A DNA stretch of 64,000 nucleotides from Bacteroidales bacterium (GTDB lineage Bacteria; Bacteroidota; Bacteroidia; Bacteroidales; F082). This document shows, in pieces, positions 15,831 to 24,354 of the stretch; the first letter of the stretch is position 1, and the number at the start of each line of letters is the position of its first letter. Made by a program: the position numbers and the translations under genes. The stretch lies in contig JAFYNJ010000003.1 of NCBI GenBank assembly GCA_017549805.1, positions 62,001 to 126,000 on the forward strand. Reading direction: 5' to 3'. A model generated the notes under the pieces. It saw nothing but the letters and a program-made list of their open reading frames with translations, was not told where the DNA came from and did not search any database.

Positions 15831-16856
15831 ATGAGAAGAGCGTTTTTTCTTGTTTTTTGTCTGATGCTGGTTTCTTGTGCTTTCTCACAGAATCAGCTGA
15901 TTACGGTGAATAGGTTGGATCTTGACACCCGTGCCGACTTTACCTACGAGAACTATCTGGGCCGTGATTCCGTCGCCCACGGATTTGCCGGGAAGTATCT
16001 CCGCTTCCGCATTGATGGCAACATCACCGACAAGTTTTCCTACCATCTTCGTCAACGCATCAACTCGCCCAATATCGGTTTTGCCAACACCTTCTTCCAA
16101 GGCACCGACTGGGCTTATCTGAACTGGAATGTCACCGACCGTTTCTTCATCTCGGCAGGTAAGCAAATCGTTGCCATCGGCGGCTGGGAATATGACGCCG
16201 ACCCGATCGACATCTACTATGGCACCGACTTCTGGAACCATGTGTGCTGCTATGAGATGGGTGTCTCCTTGAATTTCCTCGACAAGTCGAAGAAAAACCA
16301 TTTCTTGGTGCAGATGACCAATTCGCCTTTCATCAGCTCGGCCATGGAGAGCATCTATTCCTACAACCTGATGTGGTATGGCGATTTCAATGTGTTCAAG
16401 ACGGCTTATTCCGTGAATTTGATCGAGTACAAGCCGGGCTCCTACATCAATTACATCTCTTTGGGCAACAAGGTGCAGTATGGCATCCTGGAGATGTACA
16501 TCGACTTCCAGAACCGCGCTTCGTTTGAGCAGGAACAGTTCCTGGGACAAGATTTCACCGCCCTCATCGGTGCGGGATTCGACATCGGCAAGAAGTGGAT
16601 CGTCTATGGCAAGGCGGGTTACGACTTCAACAAGGCACAGGCCCACACCACGCCCGATCCCTTCGACCAATATGTCACGCCAGGCCGCAAGGTGGACTTC
16701 GAGAGTGTCGGCTTCGAGTACTATCCCTTGGAAAGCCGCAACTTGCGCCTGCACTTCTGCGGCTCACACACCAACATCGACGGCGAAAACAACTTCCAAG
16801 CCAACCTCGGTTTGACCTGGAAGGTTGACTTATTGCATAGCAAAATAATGAAATAA
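15831..16856 (+). CDS. Phosphate-selective porin O/P-like outer-membrane barrel
   Basis: 341 residues from the ATG at 15831, giving the signal peptide MRRAFFLVFCLMLVSCAFSQ. The mature part is a continuous beta-barrel of alternating strands (FRIDGNITDKFSYHLRQRIN, WAYLNWNVTDRFFISAGKQ, GGWEYDADPIDIYYGTDFWN, FGVEYYPLESRNLRLHF). It closely resembles OprP/OprO-type porins of Bacteroidota, which are annotated as phosphate-selective on homology alone. The end (LGLTWKVDLLHSKIMK) is slightly longer than a typical aromatic terminus. The substrate is not visible. Confidence 0.78.
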   Translation: MRRAFFLVFCLMLVSCAFSQNQLITVNRLDLDTRADFTYENYLGRDSVAHGFAGKYLRFRIDGNITDKFSYHLRQRINSPNIGFANTFFQGTDWAYLNWNVTDRFFISAGKQIVAIGGWEYDADPIDIYYGTDFWNHVCCYEMGVSLNFLDKSKKNHFLVQMTNSPFISSAMESIYSYNLMWYGDFNVFKTAYSVNLIEYKPGSYINYISLGNKVQYGILEMYIDFQNRASFEQEQFLGQDFTALIGAGFDIGKKWIVYGKAGYDFNKAQAHTTPDPFDQYVTPGRKVDFESVGFEYYPLESRNLRLHFCGSHTNIDGENNFQANLGLTWKVDLLHSKIMK

Positions 16857-16868
16857 ACCCACAAGATT

Positions 16869-18110
16869 ATGCCCCGCAATCCATTCAAAACCCATAGAAA
16901 CAAGACGCTTTCCTACGGCAAAAGGGTAGAAGCGCTGTATGAGAAGGTGGAGCAAATGCTGAAGCGTCCCCTTCGGTTTACCACCAAACGTAGCGTGGAG
17001 GCCTTCATCTTCTTGATTCTCTTCTTTGCCTTCTTCGGACTGCTGGCTTGGAAGATGACCCTGCCGAAGATGCTGAACACCTTCATGCAGACCTCCTACC
17101 ATCTTTTGCTGGAGACGGTGTTCTACATCATGGCCATCTGTGTGCTGATGGGTGCCATCAGCAAGCTACTCATCGAGTTCGGTGTGGTGCGTCTGCTGGA
17201 AAACATCCTGAAGCCGCTGATGAAGCCGCTTTACAACCTTCCCGGTGTTGCCGCATTGGGCGCTCTGATGACCTTCATGAGCGACAATCCCGCCATCATT
17301 ACCTTGGCGCACGACCGCAACTTCAACCGGTACTTCAAGAAATACCAACTGGTGTCGCTGACCAACTTCGGCACGGCATTCGGCATGGGCTTGGTGGTCA
17401 TCGCCTTCATGACGGGTCTCGGCTACGGCAAAGGCGCTTTGATCGGCTTGGTCGGTGCCGTGGTGGGCAGCATCGTCTCGACGCGCATCATGCAACGCAT
17501 GACCTTGAAAGCCTATCCTGAGCTGGACGCTCCCGTTGACGAGGCGGATACCGGCGACGAGCAACAGATCTCCTTCAAGAGCGAGGGCGGTGTGTTCCTG
17601 CGTTTCCTCAACTCATTGCTTGACGGTGGCAAGGACGGCGTGGGTATCGGCTTGGCCATCATCCCGGGCGTGCTCTGCATCTCTACCCTTGTGATGATGC
17701 TGACTTTCGGCCCCTCGGGCGAGAATGGTGAATACATGGGTGTGGCTTACGAAGGCGTGCCGGTCATCACCTGGCTGGCCAACAAGATCAACATCGTCTT
17801 TGAATGGCTGTTCGGCTTCAAGAGCGGTGCCTTGATTTCCTTCCCCATGACAGCCCTCGGTGCCGTGGGTGCCGCCATCGGTCTGGTGCCGCGCTTCATC
17901 TCGGAAGGCATCATCGACAACAACGCCATCGCGGTGTTCACGGCTATCGGCATGTGCTGGAGCGGATTTCTCTCTACCCATGCTGCCATGCTCGACTCAC
18001 TCGGCTACCGCAAGCTCATCGGCAAGGCCATCACGGCACACGCCATCGGCGGTCTCTTCGCCGGCATCGCAGCGCATTGGCTCTACGTCCTTTTGGCTTT
18101 GATTTTCTAA
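16869..18110 (+). CDS. Nucleoside-recognition (GATE) domain membrane protein
   Basis: 413 residues, with about eight membrane segments. Two GATE-type modules are seen: one around ALGALMTFMSDNPAIITLAHD (about 130-150) and one around GFKSGALISFPMTALGAVGA (about 315-335). SpmA/SpmB and YjiG/YjiH proteins have related modules; in Bacteroidota this single-chain form is common and uncharacterised. A cytosolic loop between the halves is acidic (DEADTGDEQQ). It follows the porin by 12 bp and ends in a strong terminator shared with the opposite gene. Confidence 0.75.
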   Translation: MPRNPFKTHRNKTLSYGKRVEALYEKVEQMLKRPLRFTTKRSVEAFIFLILFFAFFGLLAWKMTLPKMLNTFMQTSYHLLLETVFYIMAICVLMGAISKLLIEFGVVRLLENILKPLMKPLYNLPGVAALGALMTFMSDNPAIITLAHDRNFNRYFKKYQLVSLTNFGTAFGMGLVVIAFMTGLGYGKGALIGLVGAVVGSIVSTRIMQRMTLKAYPELDAPVDEADTGDEQQISFKSEGGVFLRFLNSLLDGGKDGVGIGLAIIPGVLCISTLVMMLTFGPSGENGEYMGVAYEGVPVITWLANKINIVFEWLFGFKSGALISFPMTALGAVGAAIGLVPRFISEGIIDNNAIAVFTAIGMCWSGFLSTHAAMLDSLGYRKLIGKAITAHAIGGLFAGIAAHWLYVLLALIF

Positions 18111-18131
18111 CAATCGCTATGGGATAAAACA

Positions 18132-18160
18132 AGAAAAGCACCCGTCATGGGTGCTTTTCT
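18132..18160. terminator. Bidirectional terminator between convergent genes
   Basis: AGAAAAGCACCC-GTCAT-GGGTGCTTTTCT has a 12-bp perfect stem with T-rich sides both ways. The stop codon of the minus-strand gene (18145-18147) lies in its loop, so the hairpin encodes the C-terminal residues of that protein. Confidence 0.9.
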
Positions 18161-18579
18161 GTTTGTTCTATTTGATCTATTTCAGATTCTTTTTTTGGTT
18201 TGATGAGAATCTTTTTCTTCTTTAGGGTTTTGCCAGGTTCGGTAGTCATCATCTTATTGCGGTAGGTTGAGTCTTGATTGACACCAAGTTTGTTGATGAT
18301 GTCTTCCATGTTGACAATGATTAAATCCGGCTGGGCTTGCTCATTTAACTCGTTCGCTTCATTCGCAGCTTGGAGCATTTGCTCTCTTCGTTTGTTTACG
18401 GCGTTGATTTTCTGGATTTTCTTGGTTTTTATCTTGGCCTGATCGCTCGTCCCACTTGTGTCATTCGCGGATTGAAGCATCTGCTCTCTTTGTTTGTTCA
18501 CTTGCGCATTGGCGTTCTGAATGGTCGCTAAATTGATGGCGAAGAAAGCCATGGCTCCGAGTATAATTGCTTTTTTCAT
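18145..18579 (-). CDS. Small secreted protein of unknown function with an internal duplication
   Basis: 144 residues, with a signal peptide (MKKAIILGAMAFFAINLATI, cleavage near ANA/Q). The mature part is hydrophilic, helical and without Cys. A 13-residue block occurs twice: NKQREQMLQSAND (28-40) and NKRREQMLQAANE (62-74), so part of the gene was duplicated. The C-terminal third is Lys-rich then Glu-rich (LKKKKILIKPKKESEID). No family is recognised. It is transcribed alone, ending in the bidirectional terminator. Confidence 0.65.
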   Translation of the reverse strand: MKKAIILGAMAFFAINLATIQNANAQVNKQREQMLQSANDTSGTSDQAKIKTKKIQKINAVNKRREQMLQAANEANELNEQAQPDLIIVNMEDIINKLGVNQDSTYRNKMMTTEPGKTLKKKKILIKPKKESEIDQIEQTEKHP

Positions 18580-18701
18580 ATCGATGTTGCTTTAGGTTTG
18601 AAAAAAAATATGATTTCCGAACAAGATGTAAAAATACAATTATTATACCAAACACCAAAAATACTTTAAAAAGAAAAGGAGGCCGACCTTTAGTCCAGCC
18701 C

Positions 18702-18732
18702 CCTTCTTACTTCTTACTTCTTGCTTCTATTA
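18702..18732. repeat. Heptad-period array after the M16 peptidase gene
   Basis: CTTCTTA CTTCTTA CTTCTTG CTTCTAT: 7-bp units of the TTCT type. On the minus strand they begin at the M16 stop codon. Confidence 0.7.
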
Positions 18733-21591
18733 TTCTTTAATAATTTGCTTATACTTAAGCTTGGTGACCTTGCCATACTTGCCAAGATCCTTGGCTTTGA
18801 CGCTCTTCGGACCCGACATCATGATAATCACTGGGCGGTCCTTGATCATGCGGTTGTAGAAGCTTTCCACGTCCTTGAATTCGGCCTTGCGGATAATCTC
18901 GGATGTCTCGGCGCGTGGATCCTGTTTGTAACCTTTCTTCAACCAATACTGGACAGTGAGTGGCTTGTTGCGGAAGGTGACATAGTTGCTGGCTCTCGAC
19001 TTCAGGAGGGCTTCCTTCGAGGCATTGAATTTCTCAATGCGTTCGGGCATGTCCTTGATCAAACCGCTGAAGGCGTCGATGCCGTCGAGGGTCTTATCGC
19101 CCTGGGTGCCCAAGAAACCGTATAGCAAACCAGGCTTGCGCTCCAGATAGTCGTAGTCGTAGTTGGCGTAGGCAGTGTAACCCAAGGAACGGAACTCGCG
19201 GATTTCCTGGAACACGATGGAGTACATGTCGGTGCCGAAATACTTGCTGAACAGGCTGGCCATGGCTTCATCCTCAAGGCTCAGCTTCTCACCGGGCACA
19301 TGGAACCAGATATTGCTTTGGCGGAACTTCTTGTTGGAGGCGAAGAACACCTGGGGCTCGGTAAACTGTGTTTCAAGCCTGAAAGACTCTGTCCTGTGGA
19401 GTGGTTTCAACGGGAGGATGCGGTGGGCCTTAATCGACTGAACCAGCACATCTGGATATTGGTTGCCGCTGAAGGTGACATAGCCGTCATATTTCAGGGG
19501 TTCGGCCACTTCGGCCAGCAGCTCGTTGCCGCTGCGTTTCGACCATTCCTTGAGGCTGACGGTATTCAGATAGATGGATTTCTTTCCGTAGAGGGCATAT
19601 TCCTTTACGGCACGAGCCCAAGTAGAGGCATCGTCCTTACGGGTTTGGATGTCTATCTTTTCCCCATCGACAAGAACGGCAATCTGGCTCTCGTCGTTGG
19701 AGGGATGGTAGAGCTTCTGATAGCAGAGTTCCAGCAGCCGTTCCAGGTCTTTCTCGAAGCCGGTGACGGTCACGACATACTCATTGTCGTCGGAGTGGGC
19801 ATAAATGCTGGCTCCCATCTTTTGGAGTTCCAGGGCGAATTCCTGATAAGGCATGTCCTCGGTGCCTTGCAGCGACTTGTAGCTGGAAGCCCTCGACAGG
19901 TCGGGATCGTCGAGCAGACCGTAGTTGAAGTGGAACTTCAGCTCGAAGATGTCGTTGGCGGTGTTGATGGCTGAATAGAGCTTGAATCCTTCGCTGATGT
20001 CGGTGATCTTGACGTCTTCGCCGAACTTGATGACCTGCGGGGTGACTTCAGGCACTTCCTCGGCCTCGATCATCTTGGCGAAGTCTGACTTCATGTTGGT
20101 GTTCTTGGCCTCCAGCGGTTTCCAGTTGGGTTTCTCCACCTTGTCCTTGTCGGGGAAGCCCATCTTGGAACGGACATCCAGGTAGTCGTTGCCGAAGTAT
20201 TTGTTGGCGATGGCCACCACCTCGTCCTTCGTGATGGTCTTGATGCGCTCCGTCTCGGCGAGGAACTCCTCGTAGGTTTGGCCGGTGCTCTCCATCTCGA
20301 GGAAGAGGTTGGCCAGCTTGTAGAGATCCTCGGTAGCGCGGATGCGTCCCATCAGCATGTCCATGCGAACGGCTTCGAACAGCTCGTCGCTGAACTCGCC
20401 GCGCTTCAGCTGGTCGAGGCATTCAAAGACCAAGGCTTCGGCTTCCTCGTGCGACTGGCCGATCAACTTGGGGATAATCAACATCAGGTTGGCGCCATGG
20501 TCCTCGAGTGACAAGGGCATGAGCATGGCACCCATCAACTTGTTTTCAAGCGTCAGCTTGTCGGCCAGACCGGTCTCGCCATTGAAGAAGATGCTGCATG
20601 CCATGGAGAGCGGAATCATGTCGGGGTCGGAGTTCTTGATGCCGGGGAAGATGAGCGCGCCCATCTTCACGGGCGTCAGATGCACTTCCTTGACGGTGGG
20701 ACCGTTAAACTTGGGCAGGGTATAGGTGGGCTGCTTGGGCAGCTCGCCGCTACGCCAGGTGCCGAACTTCTCGGCAATCATGGGCTCGATCTCCTCGGTG
20801 TTGAAGTCGCCGACCAGGATCAAGGTCATGTTGTTGGCCACATAGTAGGTGTTGTAGAACTCGCGCATCTTGGCGGGCTGGGGGTTCTTCAAGTGCTCGG
20901 TGTAGCCGATGACGGGACGGCCGTAGGGATGCTCGCCAAAGGTTTCCTTGAACATATATTCTTGGAAGCCGTTGATCGGGCTGTCGCCATACATGTTCTT
21001 CTCCTCATATACGGCTTCCAGCTCGCTCTGGAACAGGCGGAACACGGGGTTGCGGAAGCGTTCCACATACACGTCCATCCATTTGGAAAGCTGGTTTGAC
21101 GGGAAGAGGTTGTAATACATGGTCATATCGTAGGAGGTGCCGGCGTTCAGGCTTTTGCCGCCCATCTGGGTGAGGATTACGTCCACCTCGTTGGGGATGG
21201 CGTAGTCGGTGGAGGCGAGCGACAGCTCGTTGATCTTCATTTGGATGGCGTTGCGAGCCGCTGGGTCGGTGGTCGCGTGAAGCTTGTCGTACATCAGGCT
21301 GATGCTGTCGAGATACACCTTTTCTTTCTCCCAGTTGATGGTGCCGATGCGGTCGGTGCCCTTGAACATGATGTGCTCGAAGTAGTGGGCCATGCCAGTG
21401 GCATCCAAAGGATCGTTCTTGCTGCCGGCGTGGACATACACGGCGCCATAGATCTCAGGTTGGTGATGGTCTTCGCAAAGCACGACCTTCAAGCCGTTGT
21501 CGAGGTGATAGGTTTTGGTTTTTAGGCCCGTTTGCGCGGAAACCATACCGCAGAACAGCAGGGCAATGAGGATGAAGAGTGTTTTTTTCAT
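18730..21591 (-). CDS. M16-family zinc peptidase (pitrilysin/insulinase type, two-half)
   Basis: 953 residues, with a signal peptide (MKKTLFILIALLFCGMVSAQ). The inverted zinc motif HYFEH is at 69-73 with the distal Glu in ELEAVYEEKN about 75 residues on. Residues 1-480 form the active half; 500-953 form a second, inactive half (FNYGLLDDP ... HVPGEKLSLEDEAM). The clam-shell architecture is that of PqqL and pitrilysin, and Bacteroidota versions are periplasmic. They degrade short peptides; the target is unknown. It lies downstream of the M28 peptidase gene on the same strand, 36 bp apart, so the two may form an operon. Confidence 0.92.
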   Translation of the reverse strand: MKKTLFILIALLFCGMVSAQTGLKTKTYHLDNGLKVVLCEDHHQPEIYGAVYVHAGSKNDPLDATGMAHYFEHIMFKGTDRIGTINWEKEKVYLDSISLMYDKLHATTDPAARNAIQMKINELSLASTDYAIPNEVDVILTQMGGKSLNAGTSYDMTMYYNLFPSNQLSKWMDVYVERFRNPVFRLFQSELEAVYEEKNMYGDSPINGFQEYMFKETFGEHPYGRPVIGYTEHLKNPQPAKMREFYNTYYVANNMTLILVGDFNTEEIEPMIAEKFGTWRSGELPKQPTYTLPKFNGPTVKEVHLTPVKMGALIFPGIKNSDPDMIPLSMACSIFFNGETGLADKLTLENKLMGAMLMPLSLEDHGANLMLIIPKLIGQSHEEAEALVFECLDQLKRGEFSDELFEAVRMDMLMGRIRATEDLYKLANLFLEMESTGQTYEEFLAETERIKTITKDEVVAIANKYFGNDYLDVRSKMGFPDKDKVEKPNWKPLEAKNTNMKSDFAKMIEAEEVPEVTPQVIKFGEDVKITDISEGFKLYSAINTANDIFELKFHFNYGLLDDPDLSRASSYKSLQGTEDMPYQEFALELQKMGASIYAHSDDNEYVVTVTGFEKDLERLLELCYQKLYHPSNDESQIAVLVDGEKIDIQTRKDDASTWARAVKEYALYGKKSIYLNTVSLKEWSKRSGNELLAEVAEPLKYDGYVTFSGNQYPDVLVQSIKAHRILPLKPLHRTESFRLETQFTEPQVFFASNKKFRQSNIWFHVPGEKLSLEDEAMASLFSKYFGTDMYSIVFQEIREFRSLGYTAYANYDYDYLERKPGLLYGFLGTQGDKTLDGIDAFSGLIKDMPERIEKFNASKEALLKSRASNYVTFRNKPLTVQYWLKKGYKQDPRAETSEIIRKAEFKDVESFYNRMIKDRPVIIMMSGPKSVKAKDLGKYGKVTKLKYKQIIKE

Positions 21592-21606
21592 TGATAATTG
21601 GTATTA

Positions 21607-21627
21607 ATTGAATAACTGAATAACTAA
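21607..21627. repeat. Octad-period array between the M28 and M16 genes
   Basis: TTGAATAACTGAATAACTAA has GAATAACT in an 8-bp step. It lies just after the M28 stop codon on the minus strand. Confidence 0.5.
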
Positions 21628-23067
21628 TCAAAAGTAGTAACCGATGTTGAAACTTCCGGCATGGATATGTGCTTTGGGCAGACCTGGATCGCCAATGAAG
21701 AAGGGATTGAGTTGATAGCGGCGGCTTCCCGAAATCATCACCTTGCCGAGTCGGCAGCCGATTGACCAATTGAGTCCCCATTGGTTGGGATTGATGTTGT
21801 CATGGGCATCCAGCAATTCAGCTTTGAGGACATGCCCGTAAAAGCCGCCCATTTCCACAAACACATCCACACCCGGTGCTCCGCCTATTTTCACGAGGAG
21901 GTTGGCAGGGACCAGGATTGACTGCTGTCGATATGGCAAATAGCCATCGAACAAGTCGCCTTCATCTGGGGCTTTCGCTCTCAACAACTCATACTGCGCT
22001 CCCGTTTTCAAAGCAAAATGAGAGCTGAGATTGAGCTGTGCCATAAGACCGGCATTGACTCCGTATCGGCTTTTCCCGACAAAACCTGACTTGGGGAAAT
22101 CGATGTACCCATTGACCAATGACACCGTCGGCATGATCTCAAGCGTCTTTTTCTTGCCACTATGGATGGGGGAGATCTTCCCTGAAGGGGCGAAATCCTC
22201 ATCGGTGGCGCAACGCATGGTCACGTTAGCCATGTAATCGGTAACCTTGTCCAATCCGGGGTAGTCGATGAGTTCGGGGTCGTCCTCGGGCTGGTGGTAA
22301 GGCGACTTCAGTCCAGTGGTGACATACCAGGTGGCCACGCCTTTCTCTGCAAAGCTTTGGGTGTCGGTGGCTCCAAACACGGAGGACTCGAATTTCTTGG
22401 GCTTGATGTCGATATGCATCTTTTCGGCCTCTTCGCGAAGCAGACGTTTGCCGTCCTTGATGGTGGCCACGCCTTCAAAACGCAAAGTCTTGCCTTTCTC
22501 GAGCCAGCCCACCATGTCAATGCTCATCATCAGCTTGATCTTCGACAAGTCCAGTTGCTTCGAAAGGTAATTCGAGCCCCAAAGACCTATTTCTTCGGCA
22601 TCGAATGCGGCAACGATGACGCTGCGCTTCAAGCTGCTTTGTTGGCTTTTGAGGATGCGGGCCATCTCGATGATGGTTGCCGAACCGGAAGCGTTGTCGT
22701 CGGCACCATTGTAGATTTGGTCGTTCATAACGCCAAGATGGTCGTAATGGGCACCGATGATGATATACTCGTCTTTCAGGACAGGATCGTTTCCGGGAAT
22801 GATGCCGATCACGTTCTTGTAGGTCTTACCGTTCCTTTCGAAAGGTTGGTACCATCCTTCCTCATAATAAGGTTGGATGCCGATTTCCTCGAACTGAGCG
22901 ACAATGTAAGCCGCTGCCTTGGCGGCATCTTCACTACCTGCCTTACGTCCGCGCAGAGAATCGCCAGCCAAGGTATACACATGGCGAGTCAGGCGTTCCT
23001 GCTGGGTTTGGGCGAAAATCGTAATGCAGCCTGACAGGGCAATCAAGAAAAGGAATGTTTTTTTCAT
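21628..23067 (-). CDS. M28-family metallopeptidase with a C-terminal outer-membrane-like beta domain
   Basis: 479 residues, with a signal peptide (MKKTFLFLIALSGCITIFAQ). The M28 catalytic core (about 85-300) shows metal ligands in GAHYDHLG (His107), GADDNASGS (Asp123) and FDAEEIGLWG (Glu158/159). From about 315 to 479 there is a second part of alternating beta-strands (YIDFPKSGFVGKSRYGVNAG, LNLSSHFALKTGAQYELL, VFVEMGGFYGHVL, GLNWSIGCRLGKVMIS) ending SFNIGYYF with a terminal Phe, as in small outer-membrane barrels. That would fix the peptidase to the outer membrane. Substrates are probably N-terminal amino acids of peptides. A hairpin repeat lies 5 bp before its start. Confidence 0.82.
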   Translation of the reverse strand: MKKTFLFLIALSGCITIFAQTQQERLTRHVYTLAGDSLRGRKAGSEDAAKAAAYIVAQFEEIGIQPYYEEGWYQPFERNGKTYKNVIGIIPGNDPVLKDEYIIIGAHYDHLGVMNDQIYNGADDNASGSATIIEMARILKSQQSSLKRSVIVAAFDAEEIGLWGSNYLSKQLDLSKIKLMMSIDMVGWLEKGKTLRFEGVATIKDGKRLLREEAEKMHIDIKPKKFESSVFGATDTQSFAEKGVATWYVTTGLKSPYHQPEDDPELIDYPGLDKVTDYMANVTMRCATDEDFAPSGKISPIHSGKKKTLEIMPTVSLVNGYIDFPKSGFVGKSRYGVNAGLMAQLNLSSHFALKTGAQYELLRAKAPDEGDLFDGYLPYRQQSILVPANLLVKIGGAPGVDVFVEMGGFYGHVLKAELLDAHDNINPNQWGLNWSIGCRLGKVMISGSRRYQLNPFFIGDPGLPKAHIHAGSFNIGYYF

Positions 23068-23072
23068 TTTGT

Positions 23073-23136
23073 TATAGAGCTAGCATCCCTTGCGGGATGC
23101 GGATGGTTTTCATCCGCATCCGTAGGATGCTAGATA
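23073..23136. repeat. Composite TATAGAGCTA-type repeat, copy 5
   Basis: TATAGAGCTAGCATCCC with GCGGGATGC (23073-23100) is followed by GGATGG-TTTT-CATCC and an inverted second half, GCATCC-GTA-GGATGC then TAGATAT (to about 23136). The two halves face each other. On the minus strand the element fills the space between the GntR stop and the M28 start. Confidence 0.75.
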
Positions 23137-23138
23137 TT

Positions 23139-23489
23139 TTATTGATTGGCAAATTTAAGAAATTCCTCATTGGTGATCCCTAACAGTTTCATCTTCTTGA
23201 TGACCTGCGGCAGCTCGTCGTTGATGAATTCCTCTTTCATCTGTTTAAGCACCAAGTCCTTGGCATTCTCGGCGATGAAATAGCCGATGCCGCGTTTGTT
23301 GTAGATGATGCCGGCGTTCTGCATAAGCTCATACGAACGCATGATGGTATTGGGGTTCACACCCAGCTCGATGCCGAGCTCGCGGACCGAAAGCAGCCGG
23401 TCGTCGGCCTTTAGCTCTCCGCCAAGGATCTTCTCGTAAATCTGTGAGCAGATCTGTAAGTATATGGGTTTATGTGCGTTGAATTCCAT
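23139..23489 (-). CDS. GntR-family regulator, YtrA subfamily
   Basis: 116 residues: an N-terminal winged helix-turn-helix (about 10-75, PIYLQICSQIYEKILGGELKADDRL ... RELGIELGVNPNTIMRSYELM) and a short C-terminal tail of about 40 residues with no effector domain, which defines the YtrA type. Members dimerise and repress the ABC transporter genes they are encoded with; here it is the last gene of that operon. A matching inverted repeat lies at the operon's promoter (25941-25964), so autoregulation is likely. Confidence 0.9.
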   Translation of the reverse strand: MEFNAHKPIYLQICSQIYEKILGGELKADDRLLSVRELGIELGVNPNTIMRSYELMQNAGIIYNKRGIGYFIAENAKDLVLKQMKEEFINDELPQVIKKMKLLGITNEEFLKFANQ

Positions 23490-23492
23490 GAT

Positions 23493-24350
23493 TTAATACT
23501 TTTGGGTTTTTAGTTTGAAGTATATACCGATGTAAAGTCCAATGGTGAGAACGGCGTGGAGAATGTTGCTGAAGTTCATCGATCCATTGACGAAATGGGT
23601 AATGGTGTCGAGGTCTGCTGAGATACCCATGGTGTCGCCATTTACCCAAGGGAAGATGCCTTTGGAAAGAAGGAAGACCTGCATCAGCATGGAAAGGACG
23701 TAAGAGATACCGATCACGCAGGCAAGCGTCTTGCCTGTCTTATGGGTCTTGAACAGCAGATTGCCCAACATGAAGAGACCGATGTTAAAGACCAAGCTGA
23801 TGATCATTCCGATGCTGTAGGCAGGACCAAACATATTGAAAACTTTTGGGAAATCATCACCTAAATCGTTGACGACATCGGTATCGGTCATCGAATTAAT
23901 CTCCGTGATGAAGTCCTGCATGGCCCCGTTCATTCCAAAATGCTTGATGTATTGATGGAAACCTCCCAAAGGTAGCAAGGTCAGCAGGGAATCAACTGCC
24001 CAGGAACCCAAGAGAATGACTACAGGAGTCAGCAGGCAGAAGAGCACGTAGCTCAAGTATTTTTCGAGGTTGGAGACGGGCAGCATGGCATAGCGCACGC
24101 CTTCACGGGAGAGGTTGATATCGCCGAAAGCCTTGGCGGGAACCATGATGATGCCCAGTAACATGGCAAGATAGATACCTCCCCAGCGAGGCAGCGTGGG
24201 CATGGTAAAGCCAAAGATCAAGGTGAGGAGCCAGCCTATGATCGGAATGCCGCAGAGGATGGCCAGGGTGATCCCGAAGTTGCGGAGGTATTTCCTGCCG
24301 TCGTAGGCAAGAAGACTTCCGAACCGATTGATATTGAATGTGTTGTTCAT
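23493..24350 (-). CDS. ABC transporter membrane subunit (second paralogue)
   Basis: 285 residues with about six membrane segments. The layout matches its upstream neighbour closely: the cytosolic start FNINRFGSLLAYDGRKYLRNFGITLAI, then FGDINLSREGVRYAMLPVSNLEKYLSYVLF and LGSWAVDSLLTLLPLGGF, which occur in both. The insert at about 145-190 (FITEINSMTDTDVVNDLGDD) is unique to this copy. Together they would form a heterodimeric permease. It starts 4 bp after the first permease gene and ends 3 bp before gntR. Confidence 0.75.
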   Translation of the reverse strand: MNNTFNINRFGSLLAYDGRKYLRNFGITLAILCGIPIIGWLLTLIFGFTMPTLPRWGGIYLAMLLGIIMVPAKAFGDINLSREGVRYAMLPVSNLEKYLSYVLFCLLTPVVILLGSWAVDSLLTLLPLGGFHQYIKHFGMNGAMQDFITEINSMTDTDVVNDLGDDFPKVFNMFGPAYSIGMIISLVFNIGLFMLGNLLFKTHKTGKTLACVIGISYVLSMLMQVFLLSKGIFPWVNGDTMGISADLDTITHFVNGSMNFSNILHAVLTIGLYIGIYFKLKTQKY

Positions 24351-24354
24351 ATAT

